64,000 nucleotides of DNA from Parapristionchus giblindavisi (taxonomy: Eukaryota; Nematoda; Chromadorea; Rhabditida; Diplogasteridae): NCBI GenBank assembly GCA_943737045.1, contig CALSFV010000208.1, positions 62,001-126,000 of the forward strand, given 5' to 3'. Made by a program: the position numbers and the translations under genes. This document shows, piece by piece, positions 21,294 through 40,351 of this stretch. Every line of letters starts with the position of its first letter. Position 1 is the first letter of the stretch. Below the pieces are notes generated by a model. That model ran no database searches. It was not told the DNA's origin and worked only from the letters and a program-made list of their open reading frames with translations.

Positions 21294-24200
21294 TCAGTTT
21301 CTCGAAGTTGAGGGCCAGAATCTGAGTTCCATTTGCACTTGTTCATCTGTAGCGAAGCCAATTTCTCCGTCAACTGTAAGGAAAGTATTAAACAAGAACC
21401 AAAATAATTGGCTGACTGATAGGATGGATGGCAGAGAGATGTCTGGCAGCCTCGTATGGATCGATATCATTGGACCATGTAAGGAAGACGTTGACGTTAT
21501 CGAGCTTGAAACGACCAATGCTAGCTACTTGAGAGCAGAGTTGATAGAGGTCTTGACTCTGAAAGAAAAGGAAGTGTGAATGCTTGAAATTGATTTATGT
21601 TCATTAGATGTATTGTTATGGAATTGGCATACAGAATGTTCATGATGAGGGAAGAAGGTCCATATATCTGAAGTAAACTTTGGAATCTCCTTCGATGCTT
21701 TCGCTGTCTTCTTCTCCTTGAGGATCTTAATTAAACAATATTAAAATATGTTTCTTGTTACTTAATTATGATAAGTTTGTCTATCGGTCTTTCCGTCGTC
21801 ATTCTTTTCATTCACATTCTTCTTCCTTTCTCTGCGTGGTGCGGTCGGTATGTCTATTCTCTCTTATCCTTAATGCTCTGCTCCATCTATCCCCATTCTT
21901 TGTGTTACTAGTCTTTTTTGTTTATTCAATTATTTATTTTTTTCTAATAATTGATAATTATTATATCCCATTTTGAAATTCCCGCGTTACCCTGAATCCC
22001 TGATACTGAAAAAGAGAGTGCGCTGGTGTGATTTGGTTCCATTTTTGTAAACCAATAAACATTTGAATTTTTGTTTTTTTTGTGGCGATCGTAATAATAA
22101 GTAGTCAACTGGATAAATAGTACGAGAACGCCTACCACATCAGCAGACTTGATAGCAACGAGTGGAGAGAGTTTTAGCTGAGCGGGAGTCATATTTGGAT
22201 CTTGAGCGAGCTGCAAAAGTTGTTTTTTCTCTCTTTTCAACGTTATTTCTCACCATCTGTGGATCTTCCCAGTCCCATCTCTGTCCAGGAATGAACTCTT
22301 TCGGTTCAACAATAGGTTCGGATGGTGCAATCGCTGAAGGGTGTCCGCAGTTGTCGGCATCAGGATGCTGAAAGGCAAAACCCATTAGATTGCATCTATA
22401 ATTTTCCATTGAAATTGCTCACCACGGAACGTGGTTCAAGTAATGGTCGTCCGTAAATGGGCAATTCATGGTCGAAACCAACAGAGGGACGAGAGTCACG
22501 AAGAGATAGACTATCAGCAGCTGCAGTAAGTTGATCCATGGACTCTGTATTAGTCCACTGATAAAGACGAGAACCATCTTGTGTAGCCTCGACTGGAGGA
22601 ATTGCGTCGATATTTAGACCAAATAGCATACTAACCACTATTGTCTTGATGAGAAATCTCGTAGATGATTGCTGATCTTTCATTCATGATTTCATTGCGA
22701 GCATGTGCTATGGAGGCATCGATCTCCATCAATTGCGTATTCTACAATATGGTTGATTCGTTTAGTATAGCTTTATCTTACGCCAGTGATTCATTCGTTG
22801 ATTGCGTTATTTTATGCGTTAGAAGTGACTTTTAAAAGTACCCTGATCTCATTGGAACTCTCTGATCCCATGATTCTGGCTCTCTCTTGACTGAGATGAC
22901 TGAGTCTCGATAGTAAACGAATCAAATGTTCGAGACGACTGATCGATGATGATGTCATGTTCATATTAAGAATTGACTGGGGAAGAATGCCTCTCTCGAC
23001 AATGACACGGATCTGTAAAAGATCAAAATTTGATGATGTCGTGAGATTACTGTAATATAATATAAGCTCTTTCATGCATTGGCAAGACATTAATCACTCA
23101 AAAACAAGAATTAGTGTTTCGCATTGATTTATGCAGCGGGGAGTCTTAGCAAACAATGAGTGATAAAGTAATGTTCCGTGATACTGATGCCTTACCTTAC
23201 ATCATATGCTGGATGGTAGCGATGGGAAAGTATTGCCAACAGAGAGGGGTTTGTGGAGTTTGCCCAAGCTTCTACCAAAGGATTATACAACACTTTGTGT
23301 CAACAAAATCTGCACGACACATCTGATTCACACAGATACTAGACATTCTATCAATCACGTTGTACCTGATCGGCTATTGCTTTGTAATGCCTCTCTCTAT
23401 CAATCATGCTCTGTAACATCGACAATTAAGGGTTGATAAGCTAAGAATTGGAAAAATAAGTATGAGAAGTGATCACCACTACATATCAAATGATCAAAGA
23501 AAGGTTCTTGTTCTCGTATGGGCAGTGGGCCCTCTTGGGTTACAACAGTTATGGAAGACCAAAGCGTGAGTGAGCAGATTTCGCATTGTTAATGATAGAA
23601 AGAAGCAAACGGTAAAGTGGGGGGGGGGAGTAAGAAGCTTAGATGCAAGGAGAGGAGGACACCACCACTTACGACATTACAAGTGAGATAGGTTGATTGT
23701 GGGATATGATCATGTGTTATGCACTCTTCCCACCCAAGCGTGACAACATCAATCACATTTTCCGTGTTCCAATCGGTTTCGAGTCCAGAACCATCCGCCC
23801 TCATCCATCCATTTATCTGCTGTAATGAATTATCGATTGAATAAATAACAAATAATTCCTAAATAAGTATGTAATTCATTATACTGCATAAATTAGTCCT
23901 AAATACTGCTAAGTGTTCGGATAATGACATTGATTGGCGGTTTAAAACACGGAATTGTACCGATCGCCGAACTAGAAATTATACTTACTCCTTGGTTGGC
24001 AGGATCTCCCCAGATGGCTGTGCCATCATCACGAACATTGTTGTCACGCTTCCGTGGAGTCTCCGGATTGTGCCAAAACATATCGTTCTGAAAATATCGA
24101 AGTCTAACTATGGTAGGATTATCGATTATTTTTGACGAATAACAAAATGGCTTGCCCCACTCCCACTACTACTCTGTACAGTACTGATAAGATCAATATT

Positions 24201-27200
24201 GTAATATATTGACTTACATTTGTATTATCACCGTTTGCGGTCCAAGTGCCCATGGTATCAGCAGGAGTATATCGATTGGTCACCATTCTCTGAAAAAAAA
24301 TAATGTGCGCCGGGAAGGAAAAGGTAGCAGCAATTTAAAATGACTGAACGTATTTAGTAACGTTTACTGTGCCACATCACAACATCTGAATATTATATTC
24401 TCGCATCATCTAAAACTGCAGAAATTATAGTTGTAATTATTATCATCTTGCACTACCGTCAAAACGAAAAAAAGTGAAACATTTGTCAAATAATTTGACA
24501 AAATTTGACAAAAGTTCACAAGATTTTGAAAATTTTGAATCATGATATCTAAACGCGGTTGCTATTTTTTAAATAGACAATAGTGTATTTGAGCATCACT
24601 GGGCTTGCCTATTTGACCTATGAAGAAAAATATTTAAATGAATAACTGGGAACGCTGTTTTGTGAAACTGGTATACGGTAGGATTTTCTACAGTATACCA
24701 CTTTTGCAGTCTGATCTACGACATGATCCAAACAGTGCACATTCGCTATAGGAAGTCAATTAATGCTATATATATATCCATGATTTGACGAAAAAAGCGC
24801 GATGGAAGCAGTTTTACAGTAATATTCTACAGTATGCTACAGTATACCAATTCTGCTCCGCAACGCTCCTGATTAATTTTTTCACTTTTGTCGTGCATAT
24901 CTGGATTGGGCAAACACATCTACAAAACAAAATCTGAGATAAAACATCATCAAGATCATGAAAAATCAGGAGAGAGAAAGGAAACAAAAGTGAAAGAGAA
25001 TGAACAAAACAAATAAGTCATAGTCAGAGAGAGTCTTCCATCTCACTTTTTCATTTACTGGTCTTCCTTCAATATATCTCACACCTCTTCCTCTCTCCCT
25101 CCGCAAACTATACCTTTCTCTCCTTTAGTTCACTTTGACCGAATGAGAAGATTGCCTTTGGGTGTGGATAAAGGCCAGGCTAATGGGCCTATGTATAGGG
25201 TGAACACAAAGGGAGGAGAAGAAGAAGGATCAACTACGGTAGTTAATGGGCACGGAAACAAAGAATGGCCCCTCATTACATATGTGCATCTAATTCATGC
25301 CTCTACCGTCAGAGTTTAGTCTTGAGTTGTTGAGAATTGATGGTATACACGCAGACGTAATTCACACGTCTAGATGACTATCTCTCTGTTTCCATTTTAT
25401 GATATTCATTGATTCGATGAGATATTAGAGGTGAGATAAGGAAGGAGAAGGTGGTATCGAGGTGTCTTACAAAAGTACACGCAAGGTTGTTTTTGACCGT
25501 TAATCTAAGAACTGCACTATCAAAAGCTACGTCAGAAAGGGCATATAGCTTTTGTGCTTGCTGTGTACTGTACACAAGGGCATTCGTTGCAGGATATAGC
25601 GCAATCAATGTATCAGATCTACAAAAAACGATTGATATATGTATATATGACTGATCTACCGTACGCAATATTACGTTGTCAATCTAGTAACTCAATTTAT
25701 GCACTGAACTTTGATCTTTATTGAGTAAATTCATAGAGTTAGTTTCATACTTCTACAGTTGATAAACGGGGTAATGGAGTGGACTTACTAGAAGGGTCTT
25801 CAATGCCGGTGCAATTATATCAGTGATTCGTTGAATAAGGTCGAGAATGCGATTGACAATGAGGAATATTGTAGTAAAAACAATCGAAGATCGAATGGGA
25901 AGGGCAGAGGGACAGATGGACAGTAGTGCCATATAGAAGAAAGGAGAAGACTATGGTCAAAAGAAGAAAATGGGGATGAAGGAAAAGGAGAAGAGAGAAG
26001 AGAGTGTGAGAAACAGAGGCAACTATAGATGACCTTTGTTGTTAGTTTCGCGTACACTGTTGGGCTTCATTAAACGTTATATGATACAATACAGTGAATA
26101 GAGACCCAGACAAAAGAATACCGATATTCAGTCATTAGGATAAATAAACAAATTGGAATGGTTATTGCTATCTAAACCCAGGTAGATATAAATATACATA
26201 CGAATTTCTTACCCAAATTTCTTTTTTTTTTCTTCATTTCTTATCCACATCGAAATCAAAGAGGAAACATTGAATTTAGAAATATTGTAAATATTTTTAA
26301 AAAAGAATGGGGTTATGAATAAAGGAGAGAATTCTAACGAATGAGAGAATAACAAGTTGACGATCGATCGATTCTGGTAAGTCAGAGAACATATTGGGTG
26401 GGAGGCCGGTTAGGTGAGAATCAGCAAGTAACAACTATACGAATGTATTGTTTTCTAGTGGCAGCAATCATTGCGATGAAGGTGTTGAGAAATGAAATGT
26501 GTTCTGTCCATAATTCAGTACCCGTGGAATACATTATTATCTAGTTTCATGTATGCTATATGAAAGGTAGTGAACAAGAGAAGAAAAAAAGATATCAAAC
26601 ATAAGCATTAAAAGCGTATTTACTTTTTAAAGAACGAGGAATTTTAAAAAGAATTAACAAAATATAAAAAAAAGAAGTGATGCAGGGAGGGAGAATGCGA
26701 TGTCTATGACAACGAGGAGTAGGAGGAGATTCGATTAAATAAACTGATGATGGCCATGGAGGAGACAGAGAATATAGGTGTAAATTCTACTACACTGCTC
26801 GAAATCATTTTAACAAACACATTTGTTGGGCAACGACTTCCTTCGCTGCGCATTACCAAGTTAACCATAAAAAGGTTCTCAATTTAGTAAGTAAGGTTGA
26901 TGTATTATATTGGTGTATGACCTAGGTTGTTTTTCATGTGACATTTTGAATTTTCATAGAAAGTAGCTAACGAATTAATCAACAACATACATCATTTCGT
27001 CGATTCTGTTGTGATCCTTCTTCATTCCAGATTTTAGCTATATCAGAATTTCTTCTCAGAGCATTTCTCCAATTGCCTTCACCTCCTCCTCGACCTCGAT
27101 TAAATCCTGATCCTCCTCCTTCACTATTACTCTGATCATTCTTCCTTCCTTGAGCAGAATGCCAATTCGATGAACATCCTCCTCTATTCCTATATCCTCC

Positions 27201-29226
27201 CCCACTACTATGATCACTATTGTGACCTCTACTACTCGATCCAACCATAGCTTGATAGTGATCCGCCACAGTGTTTGGTTGATAGTAATTGTAATGACCA
27301 TTGGAGTAGTTGAGAGAGCTGCTCGGTCCTGAAAATACATTGATTAATGCTACAGCCAACTGTTATATTGGTGTTACTAACTACTTTGGTTGTTCTGCCG
27401 TGGATTCTGTCCATGATAGTATCCAGAAGTACCCGGACCTTGTGTATTCCCGCTATATTGACCAAATCGGCCTCCTTGATTGTATGTATGAGGAGCTGAT
27501 CCATTCATAGATGATGGTACACTGGATGATGTGGATGGAGGAAGAGTAGAGGCGTTAGATACGTCGACTCCATTGTTCCATTGTCCACCCTATAAGAAGG
27601 TACTCATCTTCTATATTCGTTGTATTGTTCATTAGGCTCGTCTTAGACCATAAAGTACCAGTCTAAACTTCTTCTCTTAATATGCGTTGCATTTACTCAT
27701 GCTTGTCTAATCTTTGTGCTACTCTCAAACTGATAGATTGTGTCATTATTGTATTGTATCGTAAAATATATTAAGAGTGAATTTTAGAGTATGTAAGGTG
27801 CTACCCATTTCTCAATCCTATCTCCGCAATCATTGAAGTGACGAATGAACAAAAGAGAAGCAAAAAAATGCAATCGGAGTTCTTTATTTTTCGACGTGAG
27901 ATTGCAAACCAGTTTTGTAATCTATTCAAACTGTAAAACTTGGATTTTTTTAGTCTATTGCTTACCAAATCATGATACCCAATGTGATCGCAGGCGATGA
28001 TAGTTCAACGATATTTGCGAATACGAAAATTAAAAAAAAACAACATTTTGCAATTATTCATGAGTTGATTCGAAATTTTTTAATGCACAATCGATTTCAA
28101 GCGATTGTGGATCTGATTCTTGGGGCAGTTTCGTTTTTGGCACATTATCTCTTATTGTAATATAATACTACCAATATCTATTTACCTGCCATGGTTGATT
28201 GTGGTCCCAATTGCTGTATGCAGCGAGGTGTCGCTGTTGCTGCATCAGATAGTGATACCCATTATTTTCCTGATAGTTCTCTGGATTTGCTTGTGAGTTT
28301 TGGTAGGCTTGGTAGGCTTGATAGACTGAATTAGCGGCCTGTGGAGGCTGTTCAACTTGTTCTTGATAAGCCGGAGGTTCAGCCTGTTGTTGTTGTTGTT
28401 GCTGATTAGCATGATAAGATTGGTTGTGGAAATTCTCGTTTTCGTGATTACACACATTACTATCATTTCCTCCATTCATGTATAATGAAACCTGAAATAG
28501 GCTAGAATAATCAGAGATTTGATCACAAAGCACGAAATATTCTAGTTGGGCCATAGCTTTTTCGAAACTGAATCATAACTTGTTGCAGATCATGAGTGGT
28601 ATAATATCGTGTTACTATATAATATATTTCAAATATAAAAGCATACACGAGGTGTTGAATACGTGGTCGGAGCATTATGTTGACCACGATTCATATATGA
28701 TTCATTAGACTGCGGTTGTTGCTGATGATGATTAGAAGACTGAAAAGATTGAAGATGAACTTGAAAATCGATTCACTTGTATGAGAATAGAGACTGTTAA
28801 TCTCTAAACAACAGGGCCACGTGGAATGGAACGATCAATTTCCTACTAGGCCTGCCTCACTTTAATTCAGAGAAAATCTCTGGGAGAAGATAGATTGGGT
28901 GAGGCATGGGCCCAAAGAGAGAGACGGACATAAAATAAAAGATTTGTGTGAGATAGAAGCAGACATGTGATGGCGTCCGTGTAAATTGCTAATTTTTATT
29001 CTTTTCCTTTTTTCATTGATTGGTCCTTTTTGATAGTTTATTGGATCAATCTATGCATTTTATGAAATTCTTTATTTCGCTATTTTCTGTTAAAAAAATT
29101 AGTATGATAGAGTGCGGGACAGAGGAGACAGCTAATTGATGAAAACCATACTTCGGAAATATATAACGGAGGAGGTTGACTGAACAGAGGAGGTATGGGA
29201 GGAGGACGACCATCGTCTCCCCACAT
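21294..29226 (-). CDS. ain-1-like: GW182/TNRC6 family miRNA-silencing effector (AIN-1 type)
   Basis: Seventeen phase-consistent exons (reverse strand): 29226-29152, 28739-28647, 28491-28186, 27589-27382, 27328-26991, 24289-24218, 24087-23989, 23819-23673, 23410-23366, 23012-22842, 22741-22636, 22592-22423, 22367-22254, 22210-22136, 21725-21633, 21558-21417, 21373-21294; about 776 residues. The ATG directly follows a TTTCAG acceptor. The N-terminus is low-complexity, rich in Asn, Gln and Gly, with scattered Trp (MWGDDG, GGQWNNG, TAIWGDPANQG, INGWM, TLGWEE) that would bind Argonaute. Next come a Q-rich-domain helical pair (ADQIRVIVERGILPQSIL, LEHLIRLLSRLSHLSQ), PKEFIPGQRWDWEDP equivalent to the conserved EFxPGxPWKG segment, and a C-terminal RRM-like fold ending EIGFATDEQVQMELRFW. 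Introns of 43 nt lie at 22593-22635 and 22211-22253; tandem acceptors (CAGCAG) precede exon 8. The exon at 23410-23366 and the 2.7-kb intron 5 are the weakest parts. Confidence 0.85.
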
Positions 29227-31906
29227 CTGAAATAACAATATAAAACATCACAGTAGGAAAGGGTTGCAAATGTAGTTCCGAATGTCACGGGGTTTTCAAA
29301 GTCATAAAGTAAGGCAAGTGAAAAGGAACATAGGCGAAACGTCGAAGAGGAAGGGGTTAGCGATAGATTAAAGAGCTTGTCTACTTCTACATCTCATCTC
29401 CTTTTCACCATCACAAAGATGATTGCAGACTGATGGAGAGAAGAATAAGAGGAATGTCTCTCTCACTGAGTCTTTGTCTTACACGGAAGACCTTTGTTCA
29501 ATGCGGAATCACTGAATATGGCACAGAATGGGACAGAAATGGAGTTGCTTTATGTTTATTGTACGGTTTCCAATGAGATATAAGAGTGGGAGAAGGATAT
29601 GGTGGGAGAGAAGAGAAGGAGGAGGAAATGGTGGAGGAACAGTGAGCTGTCATGGAGAAGACGTGGATATGATTGAGCCGAAGAGGAAGGAAAGGGGATA
29701 GTGGATAGAGAAACCATAAGAAAGGAGCTATTGAACACGACTTGAGACTGAATACTGTCAACTTAGATAGATAGGATGTACAACCGTCCCCAAGAATTAA
29801 ACGGTGCTAATTTCATAACATCGTATTTTCATTCACGAAAATAGCACTTTCATTTTTGGCTATTGTATGTATCAACAGCAAAACAAGAATCCGATAGTGT
29901 TATGTGTGACAATGAGAATAAAAGGAAATTTGAGATTATCATGAAAAAATATTAGGTTGCCGCATGCGTATTTACCATTTTGTGGTACACATTAAAATTA
30001 AAATAATTTTATTCATTGACGAATGTGATGATGAGTGGGAGTGTTATTGAGTTTTTTTAGTTGATGGTATTGTGTTATTATCAAGATTGATGGTGGCCAC
30101 AGTTATTTCAGAATAACTGGGGTTATGATGCGAAGTTTGAGGCCAACCACGCTTCGATATACCCCTTTTATTCTTTAACGTTTTGTTCACTAGAGCAAGT
30201 TACATGCCTCGTGTCTGATTTTAAATTTATGTGAAAATTATATGGAAAATTGATACAGTTAAAGTGGTGTGTATATAAACTAGTTGTAGATTGATGATGG
30301 TTAAAGGTGCGTGAGAGGGAGCCAATAACAAATTGCTTTTCATAATGTGAGATCTTCGACGAACATGCGAGGCATACTCTTGACTATAGAGGCATGACAG
30401 GATCTGTGACTATATGCGATGTATAAAAGGAGCTAAAACTGATACCTCCGTTGACAACGGCGAGTGTAACAAAAGTGCGACCAGTGCTTTAAAAATGAAA
30501 GCTTCATTTTACAACCTGATAGTTCTATTCCTATTTTCATCTATTATACAACGAATAATTCAGCCAATGAGTGCCGCAAACCTAGTCGTGATTCTTTCGC
30601 GAATTACTTTACTGAAAACATCTACGTTGGTTTAACTAAAGGAAAGAGGAAAGAATTACTTTAGAGATTGAGCAGGATAATGAAAATAGTGAAGGAAGAA
30701 AGAGCGCGAGATTGAAAGTAAAAGTAAAGGATGATACATCACTTTGCCGAACCAAGAATGAAAAATTACAGTCTTGTTTTTGATCTACGAATCGACAACT
30801 TTATCTAAGTTCGTGCACAACTGACGACAGTAAAGACACTAATTTTGGGAAGAGACACACGAACTTACAGTTAATTAGAATACAGATATAGTTCAACTAT
30901 ATGCTAAAAGAAAAAAATGGAATGAATCACAGTGTCATATGAGATCAATGACTGTTTCGCACCTTGTGGCTATTTGCACTTCCTACAATTTGCCCACACT
31001 GTAGTACATACTACGCAACGCACCTCTGTACAGTACGAAAGCAAAGTGTACGGGTGGTGGGAAAATGATCACTTTAGATGAATGTGAGAGACTGAGAGTG
31101 GAACATGCATATTGTATACAATTCAAAGTGATAGAGAGATCAGTCCCACTTGAATGCACAACTATTAGTCAATATTCACTCAATATTCTCAATACTCTGA
31201 GTTCACGGAAAATATTTTTAAGGATATCCTTCTATTGCTACACGGTGAATGCGCCGCATTTTCGACTAATTGAAGTTAAAACGAATTTATATCGAATTTT
31301 AGCCACAATCATATTAGCAGAATGAAAGAAGAAGAATGAACGGCTTATAACCCTCAGGATATGATAACTGGAAAAGAATAATACAAGCTGTCAAGTTAAG
31401 AGGCATAGCGTAACAACGGAAGGGTTATTGTTGATATAATTACAAATACTTTGATACTTGAAACAGTTGTAGAAAGGTGTATTTGGCCTCAATCGGATTC
31501 CCACATGGCCAAGGACGAGTAGTCGGTGGTCTGGCCAAAGAAAGAAATGTCTACATGCCCAGAGAGAATCGAAGAAAGTCGGCAATATTCGTGTAGGCTC
31601 TATTGCTCATTTTTATCGTAGAAAGAGAAGAATATGTTTGAGTGTGCGGGGTCTGCGCGCGATGTGCCTGTCTACCGTAGTTTGTGCTCTCTCTCCTCTC
31701 AAGGACGATAGAGAGGGGAGGAGTGTGAGAGAGCAAACACCTCACTCCTCCATCCAACGTTATGAACCCTTCATTTCCGGGTTTCGATGATTCCATTTTC
31801 TTTGAAACTTTCTACACCATTCTCTACTACAGTTGTCTGCCTTGATCTTCTTGTTTTGCAAACAGTCTCTTGATTTAGAGTGCATAACAGTGTATTCCCT
31901 TACAGG
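29227..31906. other. Divergent promoter region between the GW182 and epsinR genes
   Basis: A 2.7-kb stretch between two genes transcribed away from each other. No exon recognised. C/T-rich tracts near 29600 and 31680-31750 may be promoter-associated. It may hold non-coding first exons, since both start codons follow acceptor-like TTTCAG and TTACAG sequences. Confidence 0.45.
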
Positions 31907-36703
<4,797 letters not shown>

Positions 36704-37905
36704 ACGCTTCTCATCATCAATCAATTCATCGAATCAACCCCTACGGAAACATTCTCCATTTCCCAACTGTGATCAAATTCATTTCATACATTGATTCCAC
36801 TCACTGACTTTAATAGAGTTCATATAATTTATTATTATCCAGAGCCTTATCATACATATATTTATTATCCATCTATCCATAGTTTGTAAGAAAAGTAGAC
36901 AAATATATATTCCATATTATTATATATTATCGCTACTGAAGAAAGTTTAGAGTTGAATGTGACTGTTGTACAATTGTCCTATAGTTTATTGGTTGCTTTT
37001 CAGCCCGATTCAAATTTCGTCTGTCAACATTTCATTAACCTTTTTTCCCTTTTCGCCTTGTCATTTTCCTCATCTATTCATTCAATTTAAGACATACCTT
37101 TTCCAATTACCGATTGATAGATCAAATCACTGTACCCTTATCACTCTTATGACCGTATCTCTCTCGAGGTCTTGTTTCCATCTTATCAATCAATAATCCA
37201 TTGAACCAAGTCACCGCACAACTCCTGTGATTATTGCCGCTTTTGCTTCCGCCCCGCCCCCTTGATTACACCTCATATGAACCTATTCGACAACTGATTT
37301 GAGATATACATCCTCTTGCTTGGGCATTCTTGACTTTTCTCTTAGTGATATCGATAACTAATATCATTAGTGTTTGCACTACTCTATATCACTCTTCTTT
37401 GTGCCTTCATCTACATTCTGTTACCAATCGATCATTATTTTGGGAATAAAGGATTATTTATAAATTGCCGTGTATGAGTAATGATCAGCGGCTCCTGTGA
37501 AGGTTTCGCAGGAGTATAAGTTGAATGTCTTATATTATTATTTGAGTGAGATTGCCTTAACCTGAATGCTTTCATTTAATACGCAAGCCACACCCCTTCA
37601 CCGTTCAGGTTGAACCTTTCTGTCTTTCGACTCACTTCTCTTTATCATCCATATCTCATCTAAAGAAGGTCATCGTCGCGAGAAAGGTATGCATTCCCTT
37701 GGTTTCCTCATTCAATTCAATAAATAATTTGATGTGCAGAAGTGACATGCATGCACAGATTTTAGAATAACTTGTTACAATAAAACATGTATTGGTATAT
37801 CCTATGCGCATTACATAATAGTAAATAGTATAGTTAGCGTTTGCGTTTGGCTTAATCATTTGTGATGTATGGTCACTTGTGTTATAATAAAATGAAATTT
37901 AGAGG
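36704..37905. other. Non-coding stretch between epsinR and the first of the paired membrane-protein genes
   Basis: No exon seen. The start should hold the epsinR 3' UTR; the end has a TTTAG acceptor at 37896-37902, 3 bases before the next ATG. Confidence 0.45.
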
Positions 37906-39705
37906 ATGAAAGTGCTCTTCTTGCTCCTTCTTCCTCTGGTCCTCTCTGTGCCCACATGGCCATTGGTTAGCAACGCCATTCCAACGAAACGTGTGAGGTT
38001 CTTCAATTGGACTTCGGATGCAACACAGTAAGATGAAAACGTATTATTGTTTAATGGTAATTGATTGATGTTTGTAGAATCTTTGTCAATAACACGGACA
38101 TGGGTCCTCTCAAGAGATCCGTTTTCAATATTGTCATTCTCTGTATTGACCGTATTCCGGCTGCCATTCACTTGGTAAATTACGTTTTGTAATATATTAA
38201 CAGATATATCATGACAGTGTGCGTCATACTGTTTGGCATTTCAAAATCAAAGTGGGATAAACTATTGTCGATGATGTAATAACAAACAATGTTGCATCCT
38301 GAAATCTATTGGTATCTGCTACACGTTTCAATTAAAATTAATAGCCGATGATTTTGAGTTTGATATAATCATTTCATCATCAAACTCCTTTAGGTACCAG
38401 AGAGTCTGGCCAATGAGTGTACCAACATCAATGGCACCTATATTGGGACCTGCCCGAGTCCGACTGAGCTCATAACGATCAAACTGGAGAATTACGATGT
38501 TGGCACATACGTCTTTACTAGTGAGTTAATCTTCATTCAATCGATAGTTTGTAAATTTCAAGACATGGTTAGATTTCGCTTATAATATCGTGATAAAAAA
38601 TCACTCAGATAGGCCTCGCGACGCAAACGCCTACCATAGATGATAATAATATCCTGGATATAGTGATTATGAAAAAAAATCAATCAAGAATCTTTAAATT
38701 ATTTTTATCTACTGTCCAGTTGGAGAGTAGAGAAGTGTTTTATGTACACGTATTTTGTGATTTAAAAAGCGAAATCTTTTGTTTAGAAATGAGCACTGTT
38801 TTGGAATAGGTTCCGATAGATAACTGTCCATGAATGATCGTTGTTTATTCAGCGTATTCGAATAAGACGGATGATGGAACAGATGAAAGTGAAGGAGGAT
38901 TGTGTAGTGATGGACTCAAGTTCAAAGTTGTTCTCACTGATGAAGGATCGGTTGATGCGCCGTCTTTTGATTCCAGTAAACCTCTCACTCTCACTAAGGT
39001 ATGCAAATTTACTGTTCATTCAAAGTATAAGTCAATTTACATTTTTAATGTTTTTGTTGGTAGTGAATCATTTTATTAGTGTCATAGAGTCCATGCAAGA
39101 AAAGATATGAACGCTTTCGTTGAAGGAAGGATTAATTTATTGAAAATTAATGATTGCAGAAAGAATTGACGTTGTTTTAAGGGAGACTTAATATATGTAT
39201 TGTAAATCAATGATTACAGGAACAATCGGCGGAGATTGAGAGAAAGAAAGCTGAACTTAAATTGGGTCTCGTCAATAGGATCAGCGAGGAATACGTCAAG
39301 TCACATAATATGAATGGTATTGATCCAATATCCGGATTATTCTCTATATTTCGTACATCTTATCTGTAATTTCACAGTCCTAATACAATTTAAAACCCAT
39401 GATTATACTAATACCGTTCCTTTACAGAAACTGCACCACTGTTCGATGCGAGTGCCCTCGATGATTCTGCCACTTTGCCTCCATTCAAGTATAACTCTTC
39501 CTCCTCGTCATCTCATCTTTCATCATCTTCGTCTCCTTCTTCTTCTCTTTCAACAGTTGCCTGTGTTCTTCTGTGGTTATCCGGTATCGCTCTAATCGTG
39601 CTCGCGGTTACCGGAGTTGTCATGTATAAACGAGGATATTCGATCGAAGCCATTCGATCCAATTATATCCGTATGAAGGATCTCATAACCAGCGATAATA
39701 GCTAA
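37906..39705 (+). CDS. Single-pass membrane protein, tandem copy 1 (unknown family)
   Basis: Six exons, in phase: 37906-38027, 38078-38174, 38394-38520, 38853-38998, 39220-39316, 39428-39705; about 288 residues. A signal peptide (MKVLFLLLLPLVLSVP) is followed by an ectodomain of about 150 residues with few Cys (IVILCIDRIPAAIHL, ANECTN, GTYIGTCP, GGLCSDGLK), a DYDVGTYVFT-like strand reminiscent of the last strands of an Ig or other beta sandwich, an acidic hallmark NKTDDGTDESEGG, a helical stalk (EIERKKAELKLGLVNRI), a Ser-rich linker, one membrane helix (VACVLLWLSGIALIVLAVTG) and a 33-residue basic tail. Several N-glycosylation sites (NWT, NNT, NGT, NKT, NSS). A type I surface receptor or adhesion protein is an inference; I do not recognise the family. 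A TTTAG acceptor just before the ATG suggests trans-splicing. Confidence 0.8.
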
Positions 39706-40351
39706 TACTTCAGCTATTGATAACTAAATAATTTAATTTTTATTTTGTACATGTTTTATCTGGTCTTTCCCATCATTCCTCTGTGTATTGATCTCGTCGT
39801 CTTCTTAGTCATTACCTCTGTCCGCTAGTACATGTACACTACGTCATCGAGATTCTATTCATAGGTTTATCAGAGATTTATATGTATTTATTAGCTCATT
39901 CATTGGTATCTCATATGTGTAATTGTCATAATCGAACTCTCATTATATAATATACTTCATATAAATTTATAAATGAATAATTTATTGGTTACTATGAACT
40001 TCATGCTTTTACACTATCAAATAACGTTGGTTTCGGTTTGGAGAGGCAAATTTATAAACGGAATTTGCATCAATTTGCCGCGTTAAAGTGGAAAAATGAT
40101 AAAATAATGCAAATTACTTTCGTCAATCTTCCTAGAACATTTGATATAAACCACTATCTCCTACAAGAGTATAAACAATATCTTTCTCTTTCCGTTTAAT
40201 TCTCTCCAATTCACATTATCTCTCTAATAAACACAACACACTATGACTACTTTGACGGTCTAGTCTATTGAAACTCCACCCCTTTCCGAAAGCTTTGTAT
40301 ATCATGTCATATAAACGAACTGTTACTGGATGCTGATCGAGAAACATTGAC
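39706..40351. other. Non-coding stretch between the paired membrane-protein genes
   Basis: No exon seen. It should contain the 3' UTR of copy 1 and the promoter of copy 2. Confidence 0.45.
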
